From NCBI RefSeq assembly GCF_018383585.1, contig NZ_JAHAMK010000020.1:14049-78048 (forward strand): DNA of 64,000 bases. The letters run 5' to 3'. This DNA is from Microvirga sp. 3-52. Its GTDB lineage: Bacteria > Pseudomonadota > Alphaproteobacteria > Rhizobiales > Beijerinckiaceae. Of this stretch, positions 10,498 through 20,061 are shown piece by piece. How positions within the stretch are numbered: position 1 is the first letter of the stretch; each line of letters opens with the position of its first letter. The translations under genes and the position numbers were made by a program. Below the pieces are notes generated by a model that was not told the origin of the DNA, did not search any database, and saw nothing but the letters and a program-made list of their open reading frames with translations.

Positions 10498-11118
10498 ATG
10501 AACCGCCTTCTCGTCCTTGCACGCCACGGCCAGAGCGACTGGAACCTCAAGAACCTGTTCACCGGCTGGAAGGATCCGGGGCTCACCGATCTCGGCATCG
10601 AGGAGGCGCGCAATGCCGGCCGTCGCCTGAAGGAAATGGGCGTCCAGTTCGACATCGCCTTCACGTCGGATCTGTCGCGCGCGCAGGCCACCTGCAAGCT
10701 GATCCTCGAAGAGATCGGCCAGCCCGATCTGAAAACCATCGCGAACCTGGCCCTGAACGAGCGCGATTACGGTGATCTCTCCGGCCTCAACAAGGACGAC
10801 GCCCGCGCCCGTTGGGGCGAGGAGCAGGTCCATGTCTGGCGCCGCTCCTACGACGTGCCTCCTCCCGGCGGCGAGAGCCTGAAGGACACGGTGGCCCGCG
10901 TGCTGCCCTACTACATCCGCGAGATCCTGCCCCGGGTGATGCGCGGCGAGCGCGTGCTCGTGGCGGCCCACGGCAACTCCCTGCGCGCCCTCGTGATGGT
11001 GCTCGACGGCCTCACCTCGGAGACGATCCCGAGCCTCGAGCTCGCGACGGGCATCCCGCTGGTCTACACCCTCAACGAGGATACGACTGTCGCCGACAAG
11101 AAGGTGCTGGAGGGGTGA
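10498..11118 (+). CDS. gpmA: 2,3-bisphosphoglycerate-dependent phosphoglycerate mutase
   Basis: A 206-residue short-form dPGM, the usual alphaproteobacterial length, interconverting 3- and 2-phosphoglycerate in glycolysis/gluconeogenesis. The phospho-acceptor His10 lies in [19 protein letters not shown] supplies the catalytic Glu, and [10 protein letters not shown] carries the second His. It follows dapB by 39 bases. Family-1 repeats begin right after its stop. Confidence 0.96.
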   Translation: MNRLLVLARHGQSDWNLKNLFTGWKDPGLTDLGIEEARNAGRRLKEMGVQFDIAFTSDLSRAQATCKLILEEIGQPDLKTIANLALNERDYGDLSGLNKDDARARWGEEQVHVWRRSYDVPPPGGESLKDTVARVLPYYIREILPRVMRGERVLVAAHGNSLRALVMVLDGLTSETIPSLELATGIPLVYTLNEDTTVADKKVLEG

Positions 11119-11141
11119 GATAGGCCTTAACGTCTCGTCTT

Positions 11142-11230
11142 GTCATGGCCGGCACAAGGCCGGCCATCCCGATCCTGTGAAGCGCCGCGCCTTTCCGATC
11201 GGGATCACCGGCACAAGGCCGGTGATGACG
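11142..11230. repeat. REP-like palindromes (family 1)
   Basis: Two back-to-back units, GTCATGGCCGGCACAAGGCCGG then GGGATCACCGGCACAAGGCCGG, each self-complementary around CACAAG/CAAGG. They lie directly upstream of alkB and are in frame with it, so they could be mistaken for an N-terminal extension. Confidence 0.85.
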
Positions 11231-11260
11231 TGGACGGATCGGACGTGCCAAAATAACCGC

Positions 11261-11881
11261 ATGTCTCCCATCACCCTCAGTCCCGGCCTCACCTATTATC
11301 CCGACTACCTCGACCGTCCTGCGCAGGAGCGGCTGCTGTTATCCCTGCGCGGGATCACGCGCCAGGCGCCGCTCTACACCCCGCGCATGCCGCGCACCGG
11401 AAAGCCGTTTTCCGTGCGGATGACCAATTGCGGGCCGCTGGGCTGGGTTTCGGATGTGGAGGGCTATCGCTACCAGCCGACTCATCCCGAGACCGGCCAA
11501 CCCTGGCCCGCTATGCCGGACCAGGTGCTGCGTGCCTGGAAGGAACTGAGCGACTACCCGCATCCGCCCGATGCCTGCCTGATCAATTTCTACGAGCCCA
11601 CGGCCCGGATGGGGATGCACCAGGACAAGGACGAGGAGGAGTTCGCGGCGCCTGTCGTGTCGCTGTCCCTCGGCGATACGGCGCTCTTTCGCTATGGCGG
11701 GCTGGAGCGCAAGGATCCCACCCGCTCGGTGAAGCTTCGCTCCGGTGACGCGATCGTGTTCGGCGGGCCGGCCCGGCTGATCTATCATGGCATCGACCGG
11801 CTGATGCCAAGAAGCTCGGACCTGCTGCCGCAGGGCGGGCGGCTCAATCTCACCTTGCGCAGGGTGGAGAAGGCGATTTAG
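11261..11881 (+). CDS. alkB: AlkB-family DNA oxidative demethylase
   Basis: A 206-residue Fe(II)/2-oxoglutarate dioxygenase that reverses 1-methyladenine and 3-methylcytosine damage. Visible motifs are NFYEPTARMGMHQDKDE (HxD iron ligands), SLSLGDTALFRYGG, LIYHGIDR (distal His) and RLNLTLRR (2-oxoglutarate and substrate Arg). ATG at 11261 begins the conserved region. The frame stays open upstream only through a repeat element, so that extension is rejected. There is no strong ribosome binding site. It is unlinked from the Ada-like gene at 336. Confidence 0.88.
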   Translation: MSPITLSPGLTYYPDYLDRPAQERLLLSLRGITRQAPLYTPRMPRTGKPFSVRMTNCGPLGWVSDVEGYRYQPTHPETGQPWPAMPDQVLRAWKELSDYPHPPDACLINFYEPTARMGMHQDKDEEEFAAPVVSLSLGDTALFRYGGLERKDPTRSVKLRSGDAIVFGGPARLIYHGIDRLMPRSSDLLPQGGRLNLTLRRVEKAI

Positions 11882-11926
11882 CCTCAAGATCATGATTACC
11901 TGCAGGTTTCCTTCGAAGAGGCATCC

Positions 11927-12865
11927 ATGAAAGCTTTTGCAGCCGCTGCCTTGGGCTTCATCCTGTCGGCCCAGGCCGCCCTCGCAGCCGAGCCCGTCTA
12001 TCCGCCGGCCTCGCGGATCGGCATCGTCCCGCCCGCGGACATGATGGTCTCGAAGCGCTTCAGCGGCTTCGAGAGCGAGGAGAAGGCCGCGGCCATCAAC
12101 TTCGTGGAAATGCCCGCTGCGGCTTATGCGCAGCTGGTCAACGGGCTCTCCAAGGACGCCCTGAAGCGCCAGGGCCTGAGCGAGACATCGCGCGAAAACC
12201 TGAAGCTCGGCGCCAGGACGGGCGTTCTGATCGGCGGCACCATGGCGGGCCCCGTTCCGGGCCGCAAATGGGTGATGGCGGTCAAGGACGAGGACCTCAC
12301 CGCCCTCGTGATCGCGCAGGTGCGCGGCGGCCAGGACGGCTACAGCGAGGCGCAGATGCGCGAGGCCTTGAAGAGCATCGCCCTGCGCGGCCCCGTGTCG
12401 ATCGAAGAGCAGATCTCCGCCCTGCCCTTCCGGCTCGGCGACAAGGCCGGATTCCGCCCGGTGCGGGTGATGGCCGGCAATTCGGTCCTGTTCACCGACG
12501 GACCGCAGGACACGATCAAGGCGGTGGAGCAGCCGATCGTCATCATGGCGGCCACCGTCAACGTCCCGGTTCCGCCGCAGGAGCGGCGCAACCAGTTCGC
12601 CCATGCGGCCCTGAACTCCAACCAGATCCTCAAGGACATCAAGATCGAGCGCTCCGAGTCCTTCCGCTTCAAGGGCCAGGACTGGCACGAGATCGTCGCC
12701 AAGGCCGTGGAGGCGGAATCGGGCCAGCCGATCGTGGTGATGCAGACGCTCCGCTTCGAGCCCGACCGCTACGTGCGCATGGTCGGCCTGACCCGGGTCG
12801 AGCAGCGCGACCAGAATCTGCCCCGCTTCCGGACGATGATCGACGGGGTCGACATGAATCCTTAA
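11927..12865 (+). CDS. Exported protein of unknown function
   Basis: A 312-residue protein with a Sec signal peptide (residues 1-20, ending ALAA). The mature protein is mixed alpha/beta with no membrane segment and no motif I recognise. GAAGAGG precedes the ATG. Its stop overlaps the stop of the convergent TRIC-type channel gene by 3 bases. Conserved-looking composition and codon use like the neighbours support a real gene. A function cannot be assigned. Confidence 0.8.
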   Translation: MKAFAAAALGFILSAQAALAAEPVYPPASRIGIVPPADMMVSKRFSGFESEEKAAAINFVEMPAAAYAQLVNGLSKDALKRQGLSETSRENLKLGARTGVLIGGTMAGPVPGRKWVMAVKDEDLTALVIAQVRGGQDGYSEAQMREALKSIALRGPVSIEEQISALPFRLGDKAGFRPVRVMAGNSVLFTDGPQDTIKAVEQPIVIMAATVNVPVPPQERRNQFAHAALNSNQILKDIKIERSESFRFKGQDWHEIVAKAVEAESGQPIVVMQTLRFEPDRYVRMVGLTRVEQRDQNLPRFRTMIDGVDMNP

Positions 12866-13497
12866 TCGCGGCGGGGAAAAGCCGGCAGCGACCAGCCGCG
12901 CAGGAGGGCGAGCGCCCTTAAGGAAAAGGCCGCGGCGAAGCCAGCCACGGCGCTCAGGAAAGGATCGAGGCCCGTTGCCTGAAGGGCGACCATGACCGAC
13001 GCGCCGAGGGCCGCGGCCGTGACATAGATCTCCTGGCGCAGCACCAGGGGCGTGGTTCCGGCAAAGATGTCGCGGATGATGCCGCCGAAGGTGGCCGTGG
13101 TGGTGCCGAGCGCAACGGCGGAAAGCGCCGGAACGCCGGCCGCCAGCGCCTTGCCGGTGCCCGAGACGGCGAAAAGGGCCAACCCCAGGGCATCCGCCCA
13201 GAGGAGCAGGCGTCCCTGCCGGCCGCCCTCGAGGATCGCCACCCGCTTCGGTCCGAGGGCGAAGACGAGTTCCGCCACGATCAGGCAGACCAGAACGTCG
13301 GTCGGATCGCCGACCCAGAACACGGGGCGCGTGCCGATGAGCAGGTCCCGGATGGTGCCGCCGCCGACGCCTGTGAGCGTGGCAAGCAGGGCGAAGCCGA
13401 ACGGATCCATGCCCTTGCGGGCCGCCATCAGGGCGCCGGACAGGGCGAAGACGGCGACGCCGATGGTTTCAAAAGGGATGCTTCGAAGGAAGTCCAC
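12862..13497 (-). CDS. TRIC/YadS-type membrane channel protein
   Basis: A 211-residue integral membrane protein with about seven hydrophobic segments arranged as two homologous repeats. Each carries a Gly-rich channel motif: GVGGGTIRDLL in the first and TFGGIIRDIF in the second. This is the bacterial TRIC (formerly UPF0126, YadS/YicG) family, trimeric monovalent cation channels in the inner membrane. The physiological cargo in bacteria is unclear. It is convergent with the exported protein, the two stops overlapping. Confidence 0.87.
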   Translation of the reverse strand: MDFLRSIPFETIGVAVFALSGALMAARKGMDPFGFALLATLTGVGGGTIRDLLIGTRPVFWVGDPTDVLVCLIVAELVFALGPKRVAILEGGRQGRLLLWADALGLALFAVSGTGKALAAGVPALSAVALGTTTATFGGIIRDIFAGTTPLVLRQEIYVTAAALGASVMVALQATGLDPFLSAVAGFAAAFSLRALALLRGWSLPAFPRRD

Positions 13498-13523
13498 CGG
13501 GAAAACCTGCCATAATCCCGGAT

Positions 13524-13636
13524 CTCATCCTGAGGAGCAGCCATGAGGCTGCACCCTCGACGATCCGGTACGCACTGGAGCCGCCCTGATCCTTCGAGAC
13601 GGCCACTCGCGTGGCCTCCTCAGGACGAGGGCTCAT
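13524..13636. repeat. Dispersed repeat (family 2)
   Basis: ATCCTGAGGAGCAGCCATGAGGCTGC, CCTTCGAGACGGCCACTCGCGTGGCC and TCCTCAGGACGAGG form nested inverted repeats. A second member at 26791-26897 shares the CTTCGAGAC, GAGGCTGC-like and CTCCTCAGGATGAGG blocks. It lies in the gap between the TRIC gene and grpE. Confidence 0.75.
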
Positions 13637-13705
13637 GGGGTGTTCGCTTACAGCATTTTCAGGCGAAGCGGCTATGGTTCACAAGAAAATCCGTTGACCG
13701 ATCCC

Positions 13706-14329
13706 TTACGAAGCCGCGGACGAATTATCCGCAGCCTCGGCGCCGTTGCCGTTGGTCGCGGCCTTGGGGCCGCCCTTGGAGACGCCGACCAGGGCCGGAC
13801 GCAGGACGCGCTCGCCGATGACGTAGCCGGACTGGACCACCTGCAGGACCGTGCCGTTCGGGACCTCCGCGTTGGGGATCTCGAACATGGCCTGATGCAC
13901 GTTCGGGTCGAACTTCTGGCCCTGCGGGTCGAGCTTCTTCACGCCGTGGCGCTCGAGGTTCTTCAACAGATCGCGCTCGGTGAGGTCGATGCCCTCGATG
14001 AGGGCCTTGAAGGCGCCCTCGGCGGTGCCGCGGGCCTCCTCCGGCACGCTCTCGATAGCGCGGCGGACATTGTCGGCCACGTTGAGCATGTCGCGGGCGA
14101 AATTCGCCACCGCATAGGTCCGGGCATCGGCGACCTCGCGCTCGGTGCGGCGGCGCAGGTTTTCCATATCGGCCATCAGGCGCAGCATCTTGTCCTTCAG
14201 ATCTGCCTTCTCGGCCTCGAGAACGGCGATCGGATCGGCCTCAGGCGTGGAAGCCGCCTCGGGAGCGGCGTCATTGGCGGGCTGGGCCTGCGGGGCCACG
14301 TTCTGGTTTTCCGTGTCGTTCGGATTCAT
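13706..14329 (-). CDS. grpE: Nucleotide exchange factor GrpE
   Basis: A 207-residue GrpE. A disordered N-terminus (about 1-35) is followed by a long coiled coil ([25 protein letters not shown]) and the beta-wing domain with [20 protein letters not shown] and [12 protein letters not shown]. It releases ADP from DnaK. It follows glnD on the same strand after 64 bases but has its own RpoH-like promoter. hrcA, which commonly sits next to grpE, is 17 kb away at 31783. Confidence 0.97.
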   Translation of the reverse strand: MNPNDTENQNVAPQAQPANDAAPEAASTPEADPIAVLEAEKADLKDKMLRLMADMENLRRRTEREVADARTYAVANFARDMLNVADNVRRAIESVPEEARGTAEGAFKALIEGIDLTERDLLKNLERHGVKKLDPQGQKFDPNVHQAMFEIPNAEVPNGTVLQVVQSGYVIGERVLRPALVGVSKGGPKAATNGNGAEAADNSSAAS

Positions 14330-14368
14330 GGTCGATCAACTAAAGGTGGGAAAGAATGGTTCGGGCCA

Positions 14369-14398
14369 CATATCAGGTCCCTTGCCCAACAAATCAAG
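14369..14398 (-). promoter_or_regulatory. RpoH (sigma32)-type promoter of grpE
   Basis: On the minus strand CTTGAT (14398-14393), 16 bases, then CTGATATG (14376-14369), about 40 bases before the grpE start. Spacing and sequence closely match the dnaK element. The -35 overlaps the glnD stop codon. Confidence 0.65.
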
Positions 14399-17144
14399 CA
14401 CTGCGCCTGTGGAGGGGCTCGGTTTCCTCGGTCTTGAACACGTCGAGAAGGGTGCGGCTGATGGTGGCCTGGCGCCCCGCATGGGTGATCTTGGTACCCG
14501 TCAGGTCCGTGACGTAGAACACGTCCACGGCCTTTTCGCCGAAGGTGACGATGTGGGCCGAGGCGATGTTGAGGTTGAGCTTCCCCAAGGCCGTGGTGAG
14601 ATCGTAGAGCAGGCCCGGCCGGTCGAGGCCCGAGATCTCGATCACCGTCTGGCGGTTCGACAGGGAATTGTCGATGCTCACCTCCGGCGGCACATGGAAG
14701 GCCTTGGAGCGCTCCTTGGCCGGGCGCTTGCCGTCCACGAGATCTGCGATCTTCACCTCGCCCTTCAGGGCCCGCTCGATGGCCTTAGCGACCCGCTCGG
14801 CCCGGCGCAGCTCGTCTTCGTCGCGGTCGAAGGCGCGGGAGAGCACGATGGTATCGAGCGCGATGCCGTCCGTGGTGGTGAAGATCTGCGCATCGACGAT
14901 GTTGCCGCCGGACGCCGCGCAGGCGCCGGTGACGATGGCGAGCAGGCGCGGATGGTCGGGCGAGAGGATGGTGAGTTCGGTCACGCCCCGGAACTGGTCG
15001 GTCTCATAGGCCGTGGTGACCGTGCGCCCGGCCTTGTCGGATTCCCGCAGGAGCCTTGCCTGCTTGGCCCTTCGGGTCTCGTCGGTCTTCAGCCAGTAGC
15101 CCGGCGTGTGGCGGGAAACGTAGGTCTCGAACTCGGCATCCAGCCAGTCGGGCAGCTCGGCACGCAGCTGCTCCTGCGCCAGGCGCACCCGCTCCGAGCG
15201 GGCCAGATCCACCGCGCCGCCGCCGAGGATCACTTCCGTTTCCTGGTAGAGGTTGCGCAGGAGCTGCCCTTTCCACCCGGTCCAGGTGCCGGGGCCCACG
15301 GCCTTGATGTCGGCGATGGTGAGCACGAGCAGGAGCTTCAAGCGCTCCATGGTCTGCACCACCTCGGCGAAGCTCTTGATGGTGGCGGGATCCGAGAGAT
15401 CGCGGCTCTGGGCCGTGTTCGACATGAGAAGATGATGCTCGACGAGCCATGCCACCGTGTCGGTCTCCGCCTCGGTGAGGCCGAAGCGCGGTCCGAGCTT
15501 GCGGGCGATCACGGCGCCCGCTTCCGAATGATCCTCCGGCCGGCCCTTGGCGATGTCGTGAAGGAAGACCGCCACGTAGAGCGCACGGCGGTTGCGGATG
15601 GTGGGAAAGATCTGGTTCGCCAACGGATGCTCGCTGCCGAGCTGACCGGCTTCGATCTCGGTGAGCACGCCGACCGAGCGGATCAGGTGCTCGTCCACCG
15701 TGTAGTGGTGATACATATTGAACTGCATCATCGCGACGATGCGGCCGAAATCCGGAATGAAGCGCCCGAGCACGCCGGTCTCGTTCATGCGCCGCAGCAC
15801 CACCTCCGGGGCGTTCTTGGAGGAGAGAATCTCCAGAAAGAGCTTGTTGGCCTCCGGATCGTTGCGCAGGTTGTGTCCGATGAGCTTGAGGGAGCGGGTG
15901 GCCCTTCGCGTCGCATCGGGATGGATCGCGAGGTTGCGCCGGTCGGCGAGCCAGAACAGGCGGATCAGGTTGACCGGATCGCGTTCGAACGCCTGCTCGT
16001 TCTCCACATTGAGGCGGTTATTGTCGATGACGAAGCCTTCGCTGACGAGCGCGCCGCCGCTGCGGCGGCGGAAGCGGCCGAACACCCGGTCGAGCATGGG
16101 GCGACGCTTGGTCTGGCGCGCCTCGAGTTCGGCGCAGACGATGGCGGTGAGATCGCCCACATCCTTGGCGATGAGAAAGTAGGCCTTCATGAAGCGTTCG
16201 ACGGCCGACAATCCGCCTCTCGGAGGAACGCCGATGCGCTCGGCAATGGCGCGCTGCAGGTCGAAGGTCAGACGCTCTTCGGCGCGGCCGGTGACGAAAT
16301 GCAGATGGCAGCGCACGCGCCACAGGAACTCCTCGCAGCGTGAGAAGAGATTGAACTCCGCTTGCGTGAAGAGCCCGGCCTTGACCAGCTCCTTGGGCTC
16401 CTTGACCCGGTAGACGTATTTCGCGATCCAGAACAGCGTGTTGAGATCGCGCAGGCCACCTTTGCCGTCCTTCACGTTGGGCTCGACGAGGTAGCGCGAC
16501 GCGCCGGCCTTGGCGACGCGGGCATCGCGCTCCTTGAGCTTGGCGTCGACGAATTCCGGCGCCGTGGTCGCGACGATTTCCTGGTCGAAGCGCTTCCCCA
16601 GATTGTCGAAGAGCTCCCGGTCGCCGAAGAGGAAGCGGGCCTCGAGCAGGGAGGTGCGGATCGTCATGTCCGCATGGGCCTCGCGCAGGCAATCCTCGAC
16701 CGAGCGGGTCGCATGCCCGACCTTCAGCTTCAGGTCCCACAGCACATAGAGCATCGCCTCGACGACGCTCTCGCCCCATGCCGTCTGCTTGTAGGGCAGC
16801 AGGAACAGGAGATCGACATCGGAGCCGGGCGCCAGGGTTCCGCGCCCATAGCCCCCGGTCGCCACCACGGCCAGGCGCTCGCCGGCCGATGGATTGGCCG
16901 CAGGATACAGATGCTGGACCACGGCGTTGTGGACGATCTGCACCAGCTCATCCATCCGCTCGCAAAGATAACGGGCGCAGACGAGCCCGTTCTGGCTTTC
17001 CAGAAGCTTCTCCTGAGCCTCCTCATGTCCCCGGTCGAGCAGCTTCTTCAGCTCGGGAACAAGCTTCGCGCGCAAGTCGACCGCATCGCGGATCGGCTGG
17101 CTGCCGAGGCTTTCTAGAACGCTCTGGGGGCTATCGATGGTCAT
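14394..17144 (-). CDS. glnD: PII uridylyltransferase / uridylyl-removing enzyme
   Basis: A 916-residue GlnD, the glutamine sensor that uridylylates PII proteins under nitrogen limitation and removes UMP when glutamine is plentiful. In order: a nucleotidyltransferase domain with GGYGRG...GSDVDLLFL near residues 90-110, a linker domain, an HD hydrolase domain with FLHDIAKGRPEDHSE, and two C-terminal ACT domains (LTILSPDHPRLLA and VIEISGLDRPGLLYDLT) that bind glutamine. ATG at 17144 is the preferred start. A GTG five codons upstream (17159) is possible, and neither has a strong ribosome site. Length fits the family. Confidence 0.96.
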   Translation of the reverse strand: MTIDSPQSVLESLGSQPIRDAVDLRAKLVPELKKLLDRGHEEAQEKLLESQNGLVCARYLCERMDELVQIVHNAVVQHLYPAANPSAGERLAVVATGGYGRGTLAPGSDVDLLFLLPYKQTAWGESVVEAMLYVLWDLKLKVGHATRSVEDCLREAHADMTIRTSLLEARFLFGDRELFDNLGKRFDQEIVATTAPEFVDAKLKERDARVAKAGASRYLVEPNVKDGKGGLRDLNTLFWIAKYVYRVKEPKELVKAGLFTQAEFNLFSRCEEFLWRVRCHLHFVTGRAEERLTFDLQRAIAERIGVPPRGGLSAVERFMKAYFLIAKDVGDLTAIVCAELEARQTKRRPMLDRVFGRFRRRSGGALVSEGFVIDNNRLNVENEQAFERDPVNLIRLFWLADRRNLAIHPDATRRATRSLKLIGHNLRNDPEANKLFLEILSSKNAPEVVLRRMNETGVLGRFIPDFGRIVAMMQFNMYHHYTVDEHLIRSVGVLTEIEAGQLGSEHPLANQIFPTIRNRRALYVAVFLHDIAKGRPEDHSEAGAVIARKLGPRFGLTEAETDTVAWLVEHHLLMSNTAQSRDLSDPATIKSFAEVVQTMERLKLLLVLTIADIKAVGPGTWTGWKGQLLRNLYQETEVILGGGAVDLARSERVRLAQEQLRAELPDWLDAEFETYVSRHTPGYWLKTDETRRAKQARLLRESDKAGRTVTTAYETDQFRGVTELTILSPDHPRLLAIVTGACAASGGNIVDAQIFTTTDGIALDTIVLSRAFDRDEDELRRAERVAKAIERALKGEVKIADLVDGKRPAKERSKAFHVPPEVSIDNSLSNRQTVIEISGLDRPGLLYDLTTALGKLNLNIASAHIVTFGEKAVDVFYVTDLTGTKITHAGRQATISRTLLDVFKTEETEPLHRRSA

Positions 17145-17258
17145 GGAACAACCGCGCACGAGGAACCGTTTGACTTATCACCTGATCGGTCCTCCGCCCA
17201 AGGGCGGACTGGCATTATCCGTCGGAGCCGATAGAGTGTTCTTTATAAGAGATAGTGT

Positions 17259-17287
17259 TTGACATAACAAACACACGGTTCTATAAA
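17259..17287 (+). promoter_or_regulatory. Sigma70 promoter of the ssu-type operon, with overlapping palindromes
   Basis: TTGACA (17259-17264), 17 bases, TATAAA (17282-17287): a near-consensus promoter. The inverted repeat GTGTTTG-N6-CAAACAC (17255-17274) overlaps the -35, and CGGTT-N5-AACCG (17276-17290) overlaps the -10. Such palindromes are the usual form of operators. The regulator is not known, and the leader to the first start is about 115 bases. Confidence 0.75.
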
Positions 17288-17407
17288 CCGGACACGCGCC
17301 GATTTGAGCATGCAGATTGCGGGCGCGAAACAAGTGCAGCTAAAGCGCCGGGCGCGCGAAGACCCGAGGGTCCAAGCTCCCATGCGCACAACATGGGACT
17401 GAACACG

Positions 17408-18376
17408 ATGAGCCTCACCCGCCGCCTTCTGCTCGCCGCTTCCCTCGCCACGGGCCTTGCCTCCTTTGCAACCGCCGCCGCCGCGCAGGTGAAGGAAATC
17501 CGCATCGATTACGCCACCTACAACCCGGTCAGCCTGGTCCTTAAGGATAAGGGCCTCCTTGAAAAGGAACTGGAGAAGGACGGTATCAGCGTGCGCTGGG
17601 TGCAGTCGCTCGGTTCCAATAAGGCGCTCGAATTCCTCAATGCCGGCTCCATCGATTTCGGCTCCACCGCCGGCGCCGCCGCCCTGATCGGCAAGATCAA
17701 TGGCAACCCAATCAAGTCGATCTATGTCTATTCCCGCCCCGAATGGACGGCGCTCGTCACCCGCAAGGATACGGGCATCACGAAGGTCGAGGAGCTGAAG
17801 GGCAAGCGCGTCGCCGTGACCCGCGGCACCGATCCGCACATCTTCCTGGTGCGCGCTCTGCAGGAAGCCAAGCTCACCGAGAAGGACGTGAAGCTCGTTC
17901 TCCTGCAGCATCCCGACGGCCGCACCGCTCTCGAGCGCGGCGACGTGGATGCCTGGGCCGGCCTCGACCCGCTGATGGCAGCGGCCGAAGTGGAAAGCGG
18001 CGCGCAGCTCTTCTACCGCAATGCGGGCGCGAACACCTGGGGCGTGCTGAACGTCTCCGAGGCCTTTGCCAAGGACAACCCGGCTCTCGTCCAGCGCGTG
18101 CTCAAGGCCTACGAGGAAGCGCGCAAGTACGCGCTCGCCAACCCGGCCGAGCTGAAGAAGTCCCTGATCACCTACACCAAGCTCGCCGAGCCGGTGATCG
18201 AGCGCCAGCTCGAGCGCACGGAACTGAGCCATTCCAACATCGGCCAAGCGCAGATCGACACGATCCTCGCCGCAGGCCTCGCCCTGCAGCAGGCCGGTGT
18301 CATCACCCCTAAAACCAACGTGCGCGCCGCGGTCGATTCCCTCATCGACCGCCGCTTCGCCACCGCATCGCGCTGA
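17408..18376 (+). CDS. ssuA: Aliphatic sulfonate-type ABC transporter, substrate-binding protein
   Basis: A 322-residue periplasmic binding protein of the SsuA/TauA/NrtA class, with signal peptide MSLTRRLLLAASLATGL...AAAA. Typical motifs are IRIDYATYNPVSL, GSNKALEFLNAGSIDFGSTAGAAAL and LKGKRVAVTRGTDPH. It would capture sulfonates or related anions for the permease and ATPase encoded next. The start at 17408 was chosen for the signal peptide, and ATG 17393 is a close alternative. The stop overlaps the ssuC start by one base. Aliphatic sulfonates are the likeliest substrate, but nitrate or taurine classes are hard to exclude by eye. Confidence 0.85.
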   Translation: MSLTRRLLLAASLATGLASFATAAAAQVKEIRIDYATYNPVSLVLKDKGLLEKELEKDGISVRWVQSLGSNKALEFLNAGSIDFGSTAGAAALIGKINGNPIKSIYVYSRPEWTALVTRKDTGITKVEELKGKRVAVTRGTDPHIFLVRALQEAKLTEKDVKLVLLQHPDGRTALERGDVDAWAGLDPLMAAAEVESGAQLFYRNAGANTWGVLNVSEAFAKDNPALVQRVLKAYEEARKYALANPAELKKSLITYTKLAEPVIERQLERTELSHSNIGQAQIDTILAAGLALQQAGVITPKTNVRAAVDSLIDRRFATASR

Positions 18377-19254
18377 TGCTTTCATCACGGGAGAGCGCCG
18401 TGACAGGCCAAGCCACAAGCAACGCCTGGTCCTCCCATGAGGGTGCCGCCGCTCTCGCGGCCCCCGCCTTGACCGAGAAGCGACGCGCCTTCGACTGGCG
18501 TATCCTTCTCGGCTTTTTCTTGCCCATCGCCGTTGCGCTTCTCTGGGAGGGGGCCGTTGCGCTCGGCCTCGCGCAGGGACGTCTCGTTCCGCCGCCAAGC
18601 CGCATCATCGCGACGCTCTGGGGGCTGGCTCAGACCGGAGAATTGTGGACGCACACCTGGATGACGCTGTGGCGCGTTCTGGTCGGCTTCGTCATCGGCG
18701 CCGTTGCCGGCATCGTGCTGGGTGCGCTCTCCGGTTCCAGCAAGACCACCCGCCAATTGCTCGATCCGACCCTGCAGGCCCTGCGTGCCATTCCCTCGAT
18801 CGCCTGGGTGCCGCTGTTCATTCTATGGCTCGGCATCTTCGAAGCCTCGAAGGTGGCGTTGATTGCCGTCGGCGTGTTCTTCCCGGTCTATCTCGGCATC
18901 GCGGGCGCGATTCTCTCCGTCGACCGCAAGCTCGTGGAGGTCGGCCACGTGTTCCGTCTCTCGCGCGTTCAGTTGGCGCGCCGCATCCTGCTGCCGGCCG
19001 TTTTGCCCGAAGCGGTGATCGCGCTGCGCTCGGGCCTCGGCCTCGGCTTCATGTTCGTCGTCGCGGCGGAATTCATGGGTGCATCCGAGGGCCTCGGTTA
19101 TCTGCTCGTCGATGGCCAGCAAATGGGCAAGCCCGACCAGATCCTCGCCGCGATCATCGCCTTCGCGCTGCTCGGCAAGATCGCCGACAGCCTGCTCGTT
19201 GCAGGCACCAAGCCGCTCGTTCGCTGGCAGGACACCGTGCGGGAGAGGTTGTAA
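18376..19254 (+). CDS. ssuC: Sulfonate-type ABC transporter permease
   Basis: A 292-residue inner-membrane permease of the BPD transporter type, with about six membrane segments after an unusually long (about 45-residue) cytoplasmic N-terminus. The EAA loop that contacts the ATPase is visible as the EVGHVFRLSRVQLARRILLPAVLPEA region. The coupled start (TGATG) follows ssuA and the stop overlaps ssuB by one base, so the three genes are one operon. Confidence 0.9.
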   Translation: MLSSRESAVTGQATSNAWSSHEGAAALAAPALTEKRRAFDWRILLGFFLPIAVALLWEGAVALGLAQGRLVPPPSRIIATLWGLAQTGELWTHTWMTLWRVLVGFVIGAVAGIVLGALSGSSKTTRQLLDPTLQALRAIPSIAWVPLFILWLGIFEASKVALIAVGVFFPVYLGIAGAILSVDRKLVEVGHVFRLSRVQLARRILLPAVLPEAVIALRSGLGLGFMFVVAAEFMGASEGLGYLLVDGQQMGKPDQILAAIIAFALLGKIADSLLVAGTKPLVRWQDTVRERL

Positions 19255-20042
19255 TGCTTGCCCTCGAACACCTCTCCAAGACCTACGCCGACGGCACGCG
19301 CGCGCTGTCCGACATCAATCTCACCGTGCATGAAGGCGAGATCGTCTCCCTGATCGGCGGCTCGGGCTGCGGCAAGACCACGTTGCTGCGCCTCATCGCC
19401 GGTCTCGACCGGGCAAGCGCAGGACGGATCCGCCTCGACGACGAGGTGCTCACAGGTCCCCATCCTGCCGTCGGCATCGTGTTCCAGGAGCCGCGCCTCC
19501 TGCCCTGGCTGTCGGTTTCCGACAATATCGCCTTCGGCCTCGACGGCGTGGGCGCCGCCGAGAAAAAAGCACGCGTGTCGCATGCGCTCAGCAAGGTCGG
19601 CCTGATCGAACACGCCGACCGCTGGCCGCGCGATCTTTCGGGCGGCCAGCAGCAGCGCGTGTCCATCGCGCGGGCCTTCGTGACGAATCCGAAGGTGCTG
19701 CTCCTCGACGAGCCCTTCTCGGCGCTCGACGCCTTCACCCGCGCGAGCCTGCACGAGCACCTGCTCGGACTGTGGGAGGAGACGCGCCCGACCGTGGTGC
19801 TCGTCACGCACGACGTGCAGGAAGCGGTGACCCTCGCCGACCGGGCGATCGTCATGCAGCCGAAGCCCGGCCGGATCTTAGACGAATTGCCGCTGACCCT
19901 GTCGCGCCCGCGCGACAGGACGGGCCTTCCCTTCGAGACCTCCGTGCGCCGCATCTTGACGGCCCTTGACCATTCCCTCAAAGCTCCGCAATTGCAGCCT
20001 CAGCGTGAACGCGACCGCCAGGCCGCCGCGCTGTGGTGGTAG
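19254..20042 (+). CDS. ssuB: Sulfonate-type ABC transporter ATPase
   Basis: A 262-residue ABC ATPase with Walker A GGSGCGKTT, Q-loop VFQEPRLLPW, signature LSGGQQQR, Walker B VLLLDEPFSALD and the switch His in LVTHDVQEA. It powers uptake with the preceding permease. ATG at 19254 overlaps the ssuC stop (TAATG). The frame stays open far upstream in shadow of ssuC, and that part is not coding. It is followed by the OsmC gene after 19 bases. Confidence 0.93.
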   Translation: MLALEHLSKTYADGTRALSDINLTVHEGEIVSLIGGSGCGKTTLLRLIAGLDRASAGRIRLDDEVLTGPHPAVGIVFQEPRLLPWLSVSDNIAFGLDGVGAAEKKARVSHALSKVGLIEHADRWPRDLSGGQQQRVSIARAFVTNPKVLLLDEPFSALDAFTRASLHEHLLGLWEETRPTVVLVTHDVQEAVTLADRAIVMQPKPGRILDELPLTLSRPRDRTGLPFETSVRRILTALDHSLKAPQLQPQRERDRQAAALWW

Positions 20043-20061
20043 GAACCAAAAGGACTTCATC

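Noticed and set aside
14145-16343. 732-codon plus-strand frame across glnD and grpE
   Set aside because: Antisense shadow of glnD; no recognisable protein features.
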